DNA of 38,228 nt from JBFLVU01 sp964589625 (lineage in GTDB: Bacteria > Acidobacteriota > UBA4820 > DSQY01), in the NCBI GenBank assembly GCA_964589625.1, contig CAZPSH010000026.1:1-38228 (forward strand), read 5' to 3'. Every line of letters begins with the position of its first letter. Within the stretch, counting starts at the first letter, position 1. The notes below the pieces were generated by a model. It saw only the letters and a program-made list of their open reading frames with translations. It was not told where the DNA came from and searched no databases. A program made the translations under genes and the position numbers. This document shows positions 6,525 to 15,533 of this stretch, piece after piece.

Positions 6525-7945
6525 ACGACCGCCGCGCATCGATCGAACAGAACCACCGAAACGGTGAAGCGGGGAATCCAGGCGGAGGGTTTCTGGGTCC
6601 CCGACTCCCTGCCTCCCTGTTTCTGACCCTATTCCTGTGGGCCGTTGCGGCCGTGCAGGCGCCTTCGCGCCCGGCCGCTCAGGAACCGGTCCAGACCGTC
6701 ACCCTGGACCAGGCCCTCGGAATCGCCATGGAGAAGAACCGGGACATCCAGAAGGCCGAGGAGTACCGGAAGTGGGTGCAGGGCAAGTACGTGGAGGAGC
6801 GGTCGGCGGCCCTTCCCCAGCTGAAGCTCTCGGCCTACCACCGGCGGGACTACGACGACACCCTGTCCAAACTCACGGGAGGCCTTTTCCCTCCTACCCA
6901 GGACACGACGAACTACCAGGCGGGTTTGGACCAGGCCCTCTACACGTGGGGCCAGGTGGGGGCCGCCATCCGCGCCGCCAAGGTGGGGCTCGCCACGGCG
7001 GAGGAGCAACTGCGCCTGTACCGCCAGGCCGTCCGCCGCGACGTGACCGCGGCCTTCATGGACCTCCTGCTCGCGAAGGAACTGGAGGCCATCGCCCGTC
7101 AGGACTTGGAGCAGAGGCTCCGGCACCTCGAGGAGGCGCAGAAGAAATTCGCCCTCGGCACGGCCACGGACTACGACGTCCTCGCCGCCCAGGTGGCGGT
7201 GCAGAACGCCCGTCCCGCCGTCATCCGCGCCGAGAGCGATGTCACCCGAAGCCGGCTCGGCCTGAACTTTCTGCTTGGGCTCGAGGGGGAGGAGGTGGAC
7301 GCGGCGGGGACCCTGGACACCCTGCCCGAGCCGGTTCCCTCCTTCGATGAGGTCCTGGAAAGCGCCCGAAGCCGGCGGCCCGAGCTCGTGGCCCAGGGCC
7401 AGACCATCGCCATCCGGCGCGAGCTCGTGAAGATCGCCCGCGCCGGCGACAAGCCCCGCCTGGACTTCTCCGCGGCCTACGGACGAAAGACCCTGGGCGT
7501 GAGCGGCCTGAACCTCGACGGAAAGACCTGGAACGCCGGCGTGTATTTGTCGTTCCCCGTCTTCGACGGGCTCAAGACCCGGGGCCGCATCCTCCAGGCC
7601 CGGAGCGACCTGACCACGGCGGAGATCGAGGAGCGGCGGCTCTCGGAGGCCCTTTCGACGGAGGCCCGCAGGGCTCTGGACGCGGTGCGCGAGGCGCAGG
7701 AGGTCCTGGCGGCCCTGGAGGGCGCGACGGTGCAGGCCGAACGCCTCCTCGCCATGGCGGAGAAGGGCTACGAATACGGCGTCAAGACCAAGCTCGACGT
7801 GGACGACGCCCAGCTCAGCCTCAGCACGGCCCGCGGAAACCTGGCCCGGGCCGGAAGGGATTTGGTCGTGGCCCGGACGAACCTCCGGTGGGTCATGGGC
7901 GTCCTCGGCGAGCCCGCCGAGGGAGGGCCACTGGGACGAAGTTAG
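6521..7945 (+). CDS. TolC-family outer-membrane efflux channel
   Basis: The protein has 474 residues. The GTG at 6521 is chosen as the start because it overlaps the pump stop (GTGA) and follows a good ribosome site, AAAAGGAG (6505-6512). The N-terminus is a polar stretch of about 25 residues before the hydrophobic signal segment LPASLFLTLFLWAVAAV, so the signal peptide is longer than usual or translation starts later. Two outer-membrane efflux repeats follow, each starting with a helical segment (LDQALGIAMEKNRDIQKAEE; FDEVLESARSRRPELVAQGQ). Long coiled-coil helices and YEYGVKTKLDVDDAQ are typical of the family. It completes the exporter encoded by the two preceding genes. Confidence 0.93.
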   Translation: MNDRRASIEQNHRNGEAGNPGGGFLGPRLPASLFLTLFLWAVAAVQAPSRPAAQEPVQTVTLDQALGIAMEKNRDIQKAEEYRKWVQGKYVEERSAALPQLKLSAYHRRDYDDTLSKLTGGLFPPTQDTTNYQAGLDQALYTWGQVGAAIRAAKVGLATAEEQLRLYRQAVRRDVTAAFMDLLLAKELEAIARQDLEQRLRHLEEAQKKFALGTATDYDVLAAQVAVQNARPAVIRAESDVTRSRLGLNFLLGLEGEEVDAAGTLDTLPEPVPSFDEVLESARSRRPELVAQGQTIAIRRELVKIARAGDKPRLDFSAAYGRKTLGVSGLNLDGKTWNAGVYLSFPVFDGLKTRGRILQARSDLTTAEIEERRLSEALSTEARRALDAVREAQEVLAALEGATVQAERLLAMAEKGYEYGVKTKLDVDDAQLSLSTARGNLARAGRDLVVARTNLRWVMGVLGEPAEGGPLGRS

Positions 7946-8249
7946 AGGCGTCATCCACCCGGAGCCCGGGCCTCCGCTCCGGGGGCCGGTCTCGGCGCCC
8001 TTTCCCATCGCCAGAGCGAGCCGCCCGACGTCCGGTCGGCGAGGGACCCGAAGGCCTTCGGGCCCATTTCGTACCGTTGGGGTGACACTATGCCCTCCAG
8101 GCTCCCGAGGCCGGCCTTCGGAACCGCCCAACGTGGCTCGCCCAGAGAGCCCCCTCTCCGAGAACCCGGTTTCAGATGATTAACGGGCCTCCGGGCTCGC
8201 ATCTGTATCCGCCGTTCACACCCTGTGCACATTTCACCCTTTTCTCCTT
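7946..8249. other. Intergenic stretch after the efflux operon
   Basis: About 300 bases without a gene. CCCGGAGC (7958-7965) and GCTCCGGG (7976-7983) form a perfect 8-bp stem shortly after the TolC stop. No T run follows, so this is at best a weak or factor-assisted terminator. Short palindromes around GAAGGCCTTC and GGCCGGCC lie at about 8047-8115. I recognise nothing else here. Confidence 0.5.
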
Positions 8250-8279
8250 TTGACAGAACGGGTTATCTCGTTATAGAAT
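8250..8279 (+). promoter_or_regulatory. Strong sigma-70 promoter
   Basis: A perfect -35 box TTGACA (8250-8255) is followed by TATAGAAT (8272-8279). This gives a -10 of TATAGA at 16 nt spacing or TAGAAT at 18 nt. The expected start is near 8285, about 240 nt before the next gene, leaving a long and structured untranslated leader. Confidence 0.7.
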
Positions 8280-8364
8280 GCCCCAGACGACACTGGACCC
8301 GGGGGGAGGCGCCGAATCTCTCCACACCCCGTGCAGACTCCATCCCGGCCAGCCGTGTGCGGTG

Positions 8365-8441
8365 GCACCCCGCTTGCACGTTTTGGGGTGCGACGGCCCC
8401 GCAAAAGGGGTCCAGCCTTTCCAGTGTGGGGCAGGAAAGGC
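8365..8441 (+). promoter_or_regulatory. Structured mRNA leader: three consecutive hairpins
   Basis: Three stems lie one after another in the leader of the Ig-repeat gene. GCACCCC (8365-8371) pairs with GGGGTGC (8385-8391). A second stem runs 8395-8400 with 8407-8412, including the CCCC/GGGG core around GCAAAA. GCCTTTCC (8415-8422) pairs with GGAAAGGC (8434-8441). The third is not followed by a T run. I compared it by eye with c-di-GMP-I riboswitches and the core (GACGCAAAGCC) is absent. It may be an unrecognised cis-regulatory RNA or an mRNA stabiliser. Confidence 0.45.
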
Positions 8442-8525
8442 GCGAGGATGAAGGGAATGACAGGGCAAGGGGCAACGCACGAGGCGGATCCGAAGAGGAG
8501 CGTGGAGCCGGGGAGGGCTCCGAGT

Positions 8526-11500
8526 ATGATTAGCAAGCGAAACAGTTTGGTGTTACTCACCCTGGCCATGCTGGCGGTCTGGGGGACCGCGCAGGCCGCG
8601 TCCGCGGGCGCTTTTGCCGTGACGCCCGTCACAGAATCCCGCGACTCTGCTGGAGGGCGCCGGACCTGGTCCGTTGTGCCCGAAGGTCCGGGGTGGCTTC
8701 CGCTCCCCCGGCTGGGGATCGTCCTTCCCTGTACGACGGGACCGGCGACGGTCCTGGTCTCCGCCGACGCGGGAGAAGTCTGGCAAGAGGTGGAACTCGT
8801 GGACGGACGGGGCTCCCTCCCCTTCACCCCCTCCACCGCGGCGGCCTTGTGGGAGGTCCGCCTCCGGACGGCCGAATCCCTCATCGCTCCGCCCCAGATC
8901 GTTCCCCTCGACGCCCTCGTTCTGACCTCGGAGGGTCCCGTGCGCACGGAGGCGCCGGCCCTGATCACCGTGACGAAGTGGGGCGACTCGGCCTGGACGA
9001 AGGTGCGGGCCGTGGACGCGGTGGGCTCTCCCATCGCCCTGGAGACCCTCGCGGGGGCGGATGCGGGAGCCGACTCGGAGGGATGGCACGACTTGGGATT
9101 TCTGAACGGGGCCGACCAGGAGAGCCTGCGGGTCTACCTAACCCCCGACGTGTCGTTCCCCGTCCTCGTGGAGGCACAGACCGACGCGGGCGAGACCGGC
9201 GTCCTGGTGCTGGCCCCCGAGAACCTCCTGGCGGGCGCCGCCGACATGATCCACTACTACGGAATGGCCAAGCCCAACTGGAACTGCGCCGTCCGGGTGT
9301 ACGACGGCACCTACCTCTGGATCGTAGGCATCGAGGACGGGACGACCTACACCGTGACGGACCTGGACACTTCCTCGGTCCTCGCGACGGGGACCGTGAA
9401 CCGGGGCCAGAAGGCCTCCCTGGTAAGCCCCAATCCCGCTCTCGTGGACAACCACCGCTTCCGCCTGGCCACCTCCCGGCCCGTTCAGGCTTACATGGGC
9501 TTCGATTGTTCGGGGACGCTTCCAGGCTCCATGTTCTTCCTGGCCGACGACGGCCGGTCCATGTACGGCTCGGCCTTCACGGTGCCCGTGGGCGGTCTGG
9601 ACGGACGGACGCGGTACGTCGTCTTCGCCGCCGGCGCGGGGTTGGCCGAGATCCGGACCCTCTCCGGGACCCTCGTCGACTCCCACACCTTCACCGCCGC
9701 CGGATACTGGGACGCCTCCGCTTCCCTCACGGCCGACACCGTTTACGCCGTCACCTCCTCGGGAACCACCCTCTCCGTCCAGCAGTCGAGCCAGAATGCG
9801 GCCACGGAGGTTCCTCCCCTCACCATGGTCGTGGGAGGCGGCGCGTGCGCCCCCTCGTCCCTTGGCAACAAGTTCTACGTCCACGTTCAGGACTGGAACG
9901 GCGTCGACCCCGCCCTCGTGGCCATCGGGTACAGCGACGTGGACTGGCGGTACCGGCTCCTGCCCAGCGGTTCCTGGAACAACACCACGGTGCGGATCAA
10001 CAACACCCGCCGCCGAACGGTGAACGAGGGCTTCTACGAGGTCGAGGTCACGACGACGGGCGGCACCATGGGCCTTCTGGCTGGCTCCTACGAAGGGGGC
10101 TCCGAGATCTGGGACCTCGGTGACGACTCCGTCTACTACCGCGGAACCGGAGGCGACATCCGCGGCCACGCCCTCCGGTGCGGGGGCTCCATCTTCGTGG
10201 CCCACGACGGCACCACCGTGGATGAGACGGGCGCTACGACCACGCCGGCGCTTCCGGCCACCTTCGACGCGGGCGACGTCATCACGCTGAACGGGAACAC
10301 CTCGAGCAACACGCCCTTCCGCATCTACAGCCAAGACGAAAACCACCCCATCGTCGTCGAAGTCTTCGGCGGCAACTGCTCGACCAACCTGAACGACTGG
10401 TCCAAGGTCATGCTCCCCGCGGCCCTCGCCCGGCCCGTCATCACGTACCCCGACGCCAGCGGCTACCTCAACGACCTGACGCCGACGGTCACGGGCACGG
10501 CGGTACCGGGAGCCACCGTGACCCTGCGGGTCTACGATCACAGCGACGGGGACACCCTCGTCTTTACCGGCACGGCGGCGGTCGCCTCGGACGGGACTTG
10601 GAGCATCGAGGTGACGACGACCCTCACGGAGGACCACCTCTACTATTTCGAGGCCATCCAGGGCCTCGACGGCGCCTGCCCGGTGGATCCCCTTCCGCCG
10701 CCCGGTTCGAGCGGCTCCCAGGGCGAGATCGACACCACTCCTCCCGCCGCCCCCGTCGTCGCTTCCATCACTTCGGACACGGGGGCCTCGTCCTCCGACG
10801 GGATCACCTCCGACAACACCCTGGTCTTCTCCGGCACCGCCGAGGCCGGATCCACCGTTCACGTGTTCCTCGACGGCGTGGAGATCGGCACCACGGTGGC
10901 CGACGGCCTGGGGACCTGGTCCTTCGACTACACGGGAACGGCCCTTGCCGACGGCCCCTACTCCGTCACCGCCACGGCCGTGGACGGCGCCGCCAACACC
11001 TCTCCCCTCTCGGCCCCCTTCGCCGTCGTCGTAGACACGGCCGATCCGGCGGTGACCATCACGGCCCCCGCCGAGGGCTCCACCACGGGCGACTCGACGC
11101 CCACCATCTCCGGCACCAGTGACGCCGCCGAGGGCTCCACCGTCACCGTCACCATCGGCGCCGAGTCCCACACGGCCACCGTCCAGGCCGACGGGTCCTG
11201 GACTCTCGAGTGGCCCACCCCCCTTGCCGACGATTCCTATACCGTTTCCGCCTCGATCACGGACCCCGCCGGGAACACGGGTTCCGACTCCAACGGATTC
11301 ACGGTCCTGGCCACCCCGCCCGGCGTTCCCCCCATCGTGACCTCGCCGCTGTACGCGGGGGCCTCGGTCACCGTGTACGGAAGCAGCGTCGAGGCGCCGG
11401 GCAGTCTCGTGACGGTTTACGTGGACGGCCTCTCAGCGGGCACCGCCCTCGTCCAGTCCGACGGCTCCTGGAGCCTGGCCGGGGTTCCCCTGGCCGACGG

Positions 11501-12176
11501 CCAGGTGGTCACCGCCACCGTGGAGGCCGCCGGAAAGTTGGTGAGCGGGGTTTCGAACGCGGTGGTCGTCGCGTCGGACTCCGGCGACCTCACGCCCATG
11601 CCCACCATTGATTATCCCGTGGCCTCCGGGGCCACCACCGTCACCGGCACCTCCTCCCCAAACGCCGTGGTGGACCTCTACGCCGACGGTCTCTACCTGG
11701 GGACGGTGACGGCCGACGGGTCGGGCATTTGGAGCTTCGGCGGGCTGTCGCCGCTTCCCGACGGGACCCTTCTCTCCGCCACCGCCACCCTCGCCCCGGG
11801 AGGGACTTCCTCCTGGTCCAGCACGGTGGTCGTGGGAACCGGCATTCACCTCCTCCGCTCGGACGCCCTGACGAGCTTGAGCCAGCCCATTGCGCCCCTC
11901 TTCGAGCGGCGCTACCCCGCTTTCTCCTCCCTGGCGGCCATGGGTCCCAACCACGTGGCCAACTGGGGAGAGGGAGCCGACCCGACCCTGCCCGGCACAT
12001 CCGACGAGGACAAGGCCTACATCCCGGGCATCACCTCGGGGGCCACCGAGCCCGACACGGCCGTTTTGACGGACAACGGCCGGCCCCTGGTCTTCTACGA
12101 ACTCGTGGACAACGGCCAGAAAACCCTCTTTCTGACCAAGAGCGGGGGCAACATCGTCTTCACCTTCACGCCTTAG
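8526..12176 (+). CDS. Large exported Ig-like repeat protein (adhesin-like)
   Basis: The protein has 1216 residues. Start 8526 follows a GGGAGGG ribosome site and gives a clean signal peptide (MISKRNSLVLLTLAMLAVWG, then AQA cleavage). Residues about 30-630 form a beta-rich region without a family I recognise. Then come about five bacterial Ig-like modules of roughly 90 residues, at about 636-725, 735-835, 838-930, 933-1020 and 1025-1105, with repeated signatures such as TISGTSDAAEGSTVTV and the recurring pair DGSWS/DGTWS plus LADG. The C-terminal 110 residues are distinct and end VFTFTP. Such proteins are normally surface-exposed or secreted binding proteins. The gene stands alone between a strong promoter with structured leader and an intrinsic terminator. 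The ligand is unknown. Confidence 0.85.
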   Translation: MISKRNSLVLLTLAMLAVWGTAQAASAGAFAVTPVTESRDSAGGRRTWSVVPEGPGWLPLPRLGIVLPCTTGPATVLVSADAGEVWQEVELVDGRGSLPFTPSTAAALWEVRLRTAESLIAPPQIVPLDALVLTSEGPVRTEAPALITVTKWGDSAWTKVRAVDAVGSPIALETLAGADAGADSEGWHDLGFLNGADQESLRVYLTPDVSFPVLVEAQTDAGETGVLVLAPENLLAGAADMIHYYGMAKPNWNCAVRVYDGTYLWIVGIEDGTTYTVTDLDTSSVLATGTVNRGQKASLVSPNPALVDNHRFRLATSRPVQAYMGFDCSGTLPGSMFFLADDGRSMYGSAFTVPVGGLDGRTRYVVFAAGAGLAEIRTLSGTLVDSHTFTAAGYWDASASLTADTVYAVTSSGTTLSVQQSSQNAATEVPPLTMVVGGGACAPSSLGNKFYVHVQDWNGVDPALVAIGYSDVDWRYRLLPSGSWNNTTVRINNTRRRTVNEGFYEVEVTTTGGTMGLLAGSYEGGSEIWDLGDDSVYYRGTGGDIRGHALRCGGSIFVAHDGTTVDETGATTTPALPATFDAGDVITLNGNTSSNTPFRIYSQDENHPIVVEVFGGNCSTNLNDWSKVMLPAALARPVITYPDASGYLNDLTPTVTGTAVPGATVTLRVYDHSDGDTLVFTGTAAVASDGTWSIEVTTTLTEDHLYYFEAIQGLDGACPVDPLPPPGSSGSQGEIDTTPPAAPVVASITSDTGASSSDGITSDNTLVFSGTAEAGSTVHVFLDGVEIGTTVADGLGTWSFDYTGTALADGPYSVTATAVDGAANTSPLSAPFAVVVDTADPAVTITAPAEGSTTGDSTPTISGTSDAAEGSTVTVTIGAESHTATVQADGSWTLEWPTPLADDSYTVSASITDPAGNTGSDSNGFTVLATPPGVPPIVTSPLYAGASVTVYGSSVEAPGSLVTVYVDGLSAGTALVQSDGSWSLAGVPLADGQVVTATVEAAGKLVSGVSNAVVVASDSGDLTPMPTIDYPVASGATTVTGTSSPNAVVDLYADGLYLGTVTADGSGIWSFGGLSPLPDGTLLSATATLAPGGTSSWSSTVVVGTGIHLLRSDALTSLSQPIAPLFERRYPAFSSLAAMGPNHVANWGEGADPTLPGTSDEDKAYIPGITSGATEPDTAVLTDNGRPLVFYELVDNGQKTLFLTKSGGNIVFTFTP

Positions 12177-12201
12177 ACCCATCGGATTGCGACGTGAAGC
12201 G

Positions 12202-12236
12202 ACGGCCGTCCCCTCGGGGGCGGCCGTCCCCTTTTG
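12202..12236 (+). terminator. Intrinsic terminator of the Ig-repeat gene
   Basis: ACGGCCG (12202-12208) pairs with CGGCCGT (12221-12227), extended inward by CCCC/GGGG. It is followed by CCCCTTTTG, about 25 nt after the stop codon. Confidence 0.8.
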
Positions 12237-12324
12237 TGACGGGCGTCATTGGCCTTTCTCGCTCGCTCGCCGTATCTTTTTCATAAATCAGACATCCGGC
12301 CCGGAGCCGGAGGAGGGGCGGGCG

Positions 12325-14625
12325 ATGAGGAAAGGGTGTGGTCTCTTTTGGACGTTTGCGACGGCGGCGGTGCTCCTGTGGGGGGCGGCCGCCTTCGGCG
12401 TTGACTGCGGCGCGGACTGGGACTGGGCGGTCCCGCTTCCCCAGGGAAACGACCTCAACGCCTGCGCCTACGACGGGACGACCCTCGTCGCCGTGGGGAG
12501 CCACGGGACCGTCGTGCGCAAAACCGGGTCTGACCACGTCGTGGGAGACGCGGGCCAGCCCTACTGGCTCTCCTCCGTGATTTCTGATGGGGGCAAGTGG
12601 GTCGCGGGCGGATTCGACCCGGCCACGACCACCCCCGTCATCACGACGAGCGAGGACGGCGTCCAGTGGGTGACGCGCCTGGCGGGAGGCGTGGGGAGCG
12701 TTTTCGGCCTCGTTCGAGGGGACACCCTGTATGTGGCCGTGGGTTACAACTGGGAGGGAAACCAGGACCTCGTTTTCACGAGCACCGACGGGTACGCCTG
12801 GTACCCACACTTCCCCGGCACGGGCCACGTCCTGACCTCGGTGGCCCACGGGAACAGCCGATTCGTCGCCACGTCCGAGACCGGCGTCTTTCTCACGAGC
12901 ACGAACGGGTCCTCCTGGTCCACGGCGGCCTCCTTCCCCGGCCTGGAGTTCACGAGCATCACCTTCGCCTCGGGCAAGTTCGTGGCCGTGGGCCACGACT
13001 GGACCGGCGGCAACGCCCTCTTCGCCTACAGCCTCGACGGTCTCTCCTGGACCCCCGTATACAGCCTCCCGGACGTGGACCTCCGCAGCGTCTGTTACGG
13101 GGGCGGGCAATTCTTCGCCGCGGGATACGACTGGAACAACCGGTTGTCCACCTGCTTCGGAAGCCCCGACGGGATCACCTGGAACGTGCTGGCGGAACTC
13201 GGGTGGGGCCGGGTGAAGGCCTGCACCTTCGGACAGGGCCGCTACGAGATGGTGGGCGAGGGTGGACTCCTCCTCTGGAGTGCCGACGGCGTCAACTGGT
13301 CGAGGTCTTCCACGGGGGTCCACGTGGGATGGAGGGACTTGGCATCAGGACTCGGATATTTCCTGACTGTGGGCGAGAGGGGCTGCTTCAGCAAGAGCGT
13401 GGACGGGACCACCTGGGCCACGACGTGCTTTTCGGACGGGATCCACCTGAGGGGAACGGCCTTCGGGAACGGGCGCTTCGTGGCCGTGGGAGACGGCGGT
13501 GACGTGAAGTACTCCTCCGACGGGGCCTCGTGGTTCTACGGGGCCTCCGGCACGACGGAGACCCTGCAGGACGTGACCTTCGGCTCCGGCGCCTTCGTGG
13601 CGGTGGGACTCAACGGGACCCTCCTCTCCTCCACCGACGGAAGCGCGTGGACTGCCATCACCCCCGCGCCGACGCCCCACCACATCAACGGAATCACCTA
13701 CGGGCAGGGGATCTTCGTCGCCGTGACGGACGAGGGCGAGTCCATCCTCATGGGTCCGGGCCTCCTCGTCGTGCCGACGGGCTCCACCGAAGGCCTGAAC
13801 GCCGTGGCCTACGGACAGGCCCGCTATGTGGCCGTGGGCGAGGCGGGGACGATCTTCACGCTGGATCAATCGGGTTCGTCGTGGGTGCCCCGCACCTCCG
13901 GGGTGACTGGAGACCTCTACGGGATCGCATACTCCAACGGCCTCTTCGTGGCTGTAGGGTGGGATTACGAGGCCCAGGCGGCCATCCTTGTGACGAGCCC
14001 CGACGGCATCGCGTGGACCGTACGGGATCCGGGGGTCGGCCACTACATGAGCGGTGCCGGGGCGGGCCGCGGCCTCTACTTCGCCCTCGCCAACTCCGGA
14101 ACGATTTTGAAGACCTCCTGTCCCCCCACCTTGACGGGGATTGCCCCCGACAAGGGAGCCACCGCCGGCGGCACCGCCGTGGTCCTCACGGGTCCAGGCC
14201 TGTCGGGCATCACCTCCGTGGCCTTCGACGGCCTGCCGGCCACCTTCACGGAGGACTTCGACGGTCAGGTCACCGCTCTGGCTCCGGCCCACGCCGAGGG
14301 AACCGTCTCGGTGACGGTCTCCAACCTGGGAGGGGAAAGCAACGCCCTGACCTATACCTACGTCCGGCCCCCAGTCATCACCTCCGTCGTGAAGAAGACC
14401 AACCCCTTCCGGCTGGTGGTCACGGGGACCGATTTCCTCAACCCCTGCTCGGTGAGGATCAACGGCACCGACGTCCCCGTCACCACCTACAAGAGCGGCA
14501 CCAAGGTGGTGGCCAAAGGCGGGGCGGCCCTCAAGGCCCTCCTGCCCAAGGGCGTGCCCGTTTCCGTGACCGTGTACAACACCACCGACGCCGTATCCTC
14601 CGAGCCCTACACCTACACGCGGTAG
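12325..14625 (+). CDS. Exported beta-propeller-like repeat protein with IPT domain and conserved C-terminal tail
   Basis: The protein has 766 residues. Start 12325 follows GGAGGAGG and gives a signal peptide (RKGCGLFWTFATAAVLLWGA, then AFG). Residues about 40-590 are many short repeats built on FVAVG, followed by YSSDG or TSTDGSSW, like the BNR/photosystem-II-assembly-factor type of beta-propeller. Residues 598-680 are an IPT/TIG domain (LTGIAPDKGATAGGTAVVLT). Residues about 685-766 form a separate domain closely related to the C-terminus of the secreted protein at 35453-36676, with KGGAALKALLPKGVPV and the final YTYTR. It is most likely secreted or surface-bound. It follows a terminated gene and is followed by a hairpin, so it is probably transcribed alone. 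Confidence 0.82.
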   Translation: MRKGCGLFWTFATAAVLLWGAAAFGVDCGADWDWAVPLPQGNDLNACAYDGTTLVAVGSHGTVVRKTGSDHVVGDAGQPYWLSSVISDGGKWVAGGFDPATTTPVITTSEDGVQWVTRLAGGVGSVFGLVRGDTLYVAVGYNWEGNQDLVFTSTDGYAWYPHFPGTGHVLTSVAHGNSRFVATSETGVFLTSTNGSSWSTAASFPGLEFTSITFASGKFVAVGHDWTGGNALFAYSLDGLSWTPVYSLPDVDLRSVCYGGGQFFAAGYDWNNRLSTCFGSPDGITWNVLAELGWGRVKACTFGQGRYEMVGEGGLLLWSADGVNWSRSSTGVHVGWRDLASGLGYFLTVGERGCFSKSVDGTTWATTCFSDGIHLRGTAFGNGRFVAVGDGGDVKYSSDGASWFYGASGTTETLQDVTFGSGAFVAVGLNGTLLSSTDGSAWTAITPAPTPHHINGITYGQGIFVAVTDEGESILMGPGLLVVPTGSTEGLNAVAYGQARYVAVGEAGTIFTLDQSGSSWVPRTSGVTGDLYGIAYSNGLFVAVGWDYEAQAAILVTSPDGIAWTVRDPGVGHYMSGAGAGRGLYFALANSGTILKTSCPPTLTGIAPDKGATAGGTAVVLTGPGLSGITSVAFDGLPATFTEDFDGQVTALAPAHAEGTVSVTVSNLGGESNALTYTYVRPPVITSVVKKTNPFRLVVTGTDFLNPCSVRINGTDVPVTTYKSGTKVVAKGGAALKALLPKGVPVSVTVYNTTDAVSSEPYTYTR

Positions 14626-14648
14626 GTCCCTGGGGAGAGCCTCCTCTC

Positions 14649-14682
14649 GGCGGGCCCCTCACCGGGCCCGCCGCCTGCTGTT
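14649..14682 (+). terminator. Hairpin, probable terminator
   Basis: GGCGGGCCC (14649-14657) pairs perfectly with GGGCCCGCC (14664-14672) around CTCACC, 24 nt after the stop of the propeller-like gene. Only a weak T-rich tail (CTGCTGTT) follows, so efficiency is uncertain. Confidence 0.5.
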
Positions 14683-14724
14683 CATTGGCGTGACCGGGAC
14701 CCTTTCTGGAGAACCCGAGCCGGG

Positions 14725-14754
14725 TTGCATCTCCCAGCGCTTAGAGAGTACAAT
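14725..14754 (+). promoter_or_regulatory. Promoter of the IPT-transglycosylase gene
   Basis: TTGCAT (14725-14730) and TACAAT (14749-14754) are spaced 18 nt apart. The predicted start near 14761 leaves a leader of about 20 nt carrying GGAGGGGG before the ATG at 14780. Confidence 0.6.
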
Positions 14755-14779
14755 CCCATCCATTCATGGAGGGGGATCC

Positions 14780-15433
14780 ATGGCATCGGTTCGATGGGGA
14801 CTGTGTGTTCTCGCGTTGGGTCTGGTCGCCGGCTTGGGAAGCCCATCCAGGGCTCAGTCCCCCCCCCCCCCCGCCTCCTGAACTGACGAAGGTGAACCCC
14901 GATCGGGTCGCCGTGGGAGACCTGCTCGTGCTGGAGGGGCGCCACTTCCTGGCGGGCGAGCCCCTGGTCGTCGTCCGGTTCGGGTCCATTCCCGTCACCG
15001 TGGCCCCCGAGAGCGGATCTCACCTGTCGGTCCTGGTGCCCCCGGGGGCGGCCACGGGACCCGTCACGGTGACCACCCACGCCATCGTGGACGGCCGCCT
15101 ACTGGAGGAGACCAGCCCTCCGGCCCACATTCTGGTCTCCTGGAAGCGGGTGGACGTGGAATCCAAACTCGCCGGCCAGGCCGCGATCCAGCGCCTCCTG
15201 CCCGGAAGTGGCGACGACGTGGAGTTCCTGGCCCTCAAGACGATCTACTGGGGCTCTCGGTACGAGTTGAGGCGCTACCGGGTGAACGCCTCCGGCGCAG
15301 TGGCCTTCGTCTCCGGCCGCCTCTACATTTGCGGCGACACGGACTGGAGCGACCTGAGCGTCTCGGCCAAGAATCCGGCCGCATCGAGTCGGCCCTGTCG
15401 CCCGTTTCCTTCGGGGTCGCCACCATCAACGCC
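14780..15433 (+). CDS. 5' part of IPT-domain lytic transglycosylase gene, frameshifted at a poly-C tract
   Basis: The ATG at 14780 follows GGAGGGGG and begins a signal peptide (MASVRWGLCVLALGLVAGL, cleavage near SRA-Q). It then runs into 14 consecutive C residues (14859-14872) and stops at 14879-14881. Removing one C, or adding two, joins it to the downstream frame. That frame reads ELTKVNPDRVAVGDLLVLEG, an IPT/TIG domain of about 80 residues, followed by a segment ending SVSAKNP. At about 15376-15380 a second one-base shift is needed to reach the frame used after the N gap. If the gap is collapsed and both shifts are applied they cancel, and the whole gene is 908 codons including the stop. 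The poly-C shift may be a phase switch or a sequencing error. Confidence 0.7.
14859..14872 (+). repeat. Homopolymer tract of 14 C, possible phase-variation switch
   Basis: It lies just after the predicted signal-peptide cleavage site and codes for a proline run. At 14 C the signal peptide is out of frame with the exported body (OFF). At 13 or 16 C they are in frame (ON). Long G/C homopolymers in exported proteins are the classic form of slipped-strand contingency loci. Confidence 0.6.
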
Positions 15434-15533
15434 NNNNNNNNNNNNNNNNNNNNNNNNNNNNNNNNNNNNNNNNNNNNNNNNNNNNNNNNNNNNNNNNNNN
15501 NNNNNNNNNNNNNNNNNNNNNNNNNNNNNNNNN
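15434..15533. other. Scaffold gap of 100 N with duplicated 55-bp flanks
   Basis: The 55 bases before the gap (15379-15433) are identical to the 55 after it (15534-15588). An exact overlap of this length is what a de Bruijn assembly with k=55 leaves at two contig ends, so the true sequence is probably contiguous with one copy and no gap. The gap splits the IPT-transglycosylase gene. Confidence 0.85.

Noticed and set aside
3387..6539. 1050-codon open frame antisense to the RND pump
   Set aside because: Its composition (runs of His, Gly, Asp, Glu and Arg) and its exact mirroring of the pump gene show it is a by-product of G/C-rich codons, not a gene.
7958..7983. Intrinsic terminator after the TolC gene
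   Set aside because: The stem is perfect but no T run follows; it is mentioned only as a hairpin in the intergenic entry.
8365..8441. c-di-GMP-I (GEMM) riboswitch upstream of the Ig-repeat gene
   Set aside because: The conserved core GACGCAAAGCC and tetraloop-receptor features are not found; only generic hairpins are present.
9138..11171. 677-codon antisense frame in the Ig-repeat gene
   Set aside because: It is low-complexity and Gly/Arg/Asp-rich, with no ribosome site or domain; it is a shadow of the plus-strand gene.
12166..13323. 385-codon antisense frame in the propeller-like gene
   Set aside because: It shows no family resemblance and mirrors a well-supported secreted protein with signal peptide.
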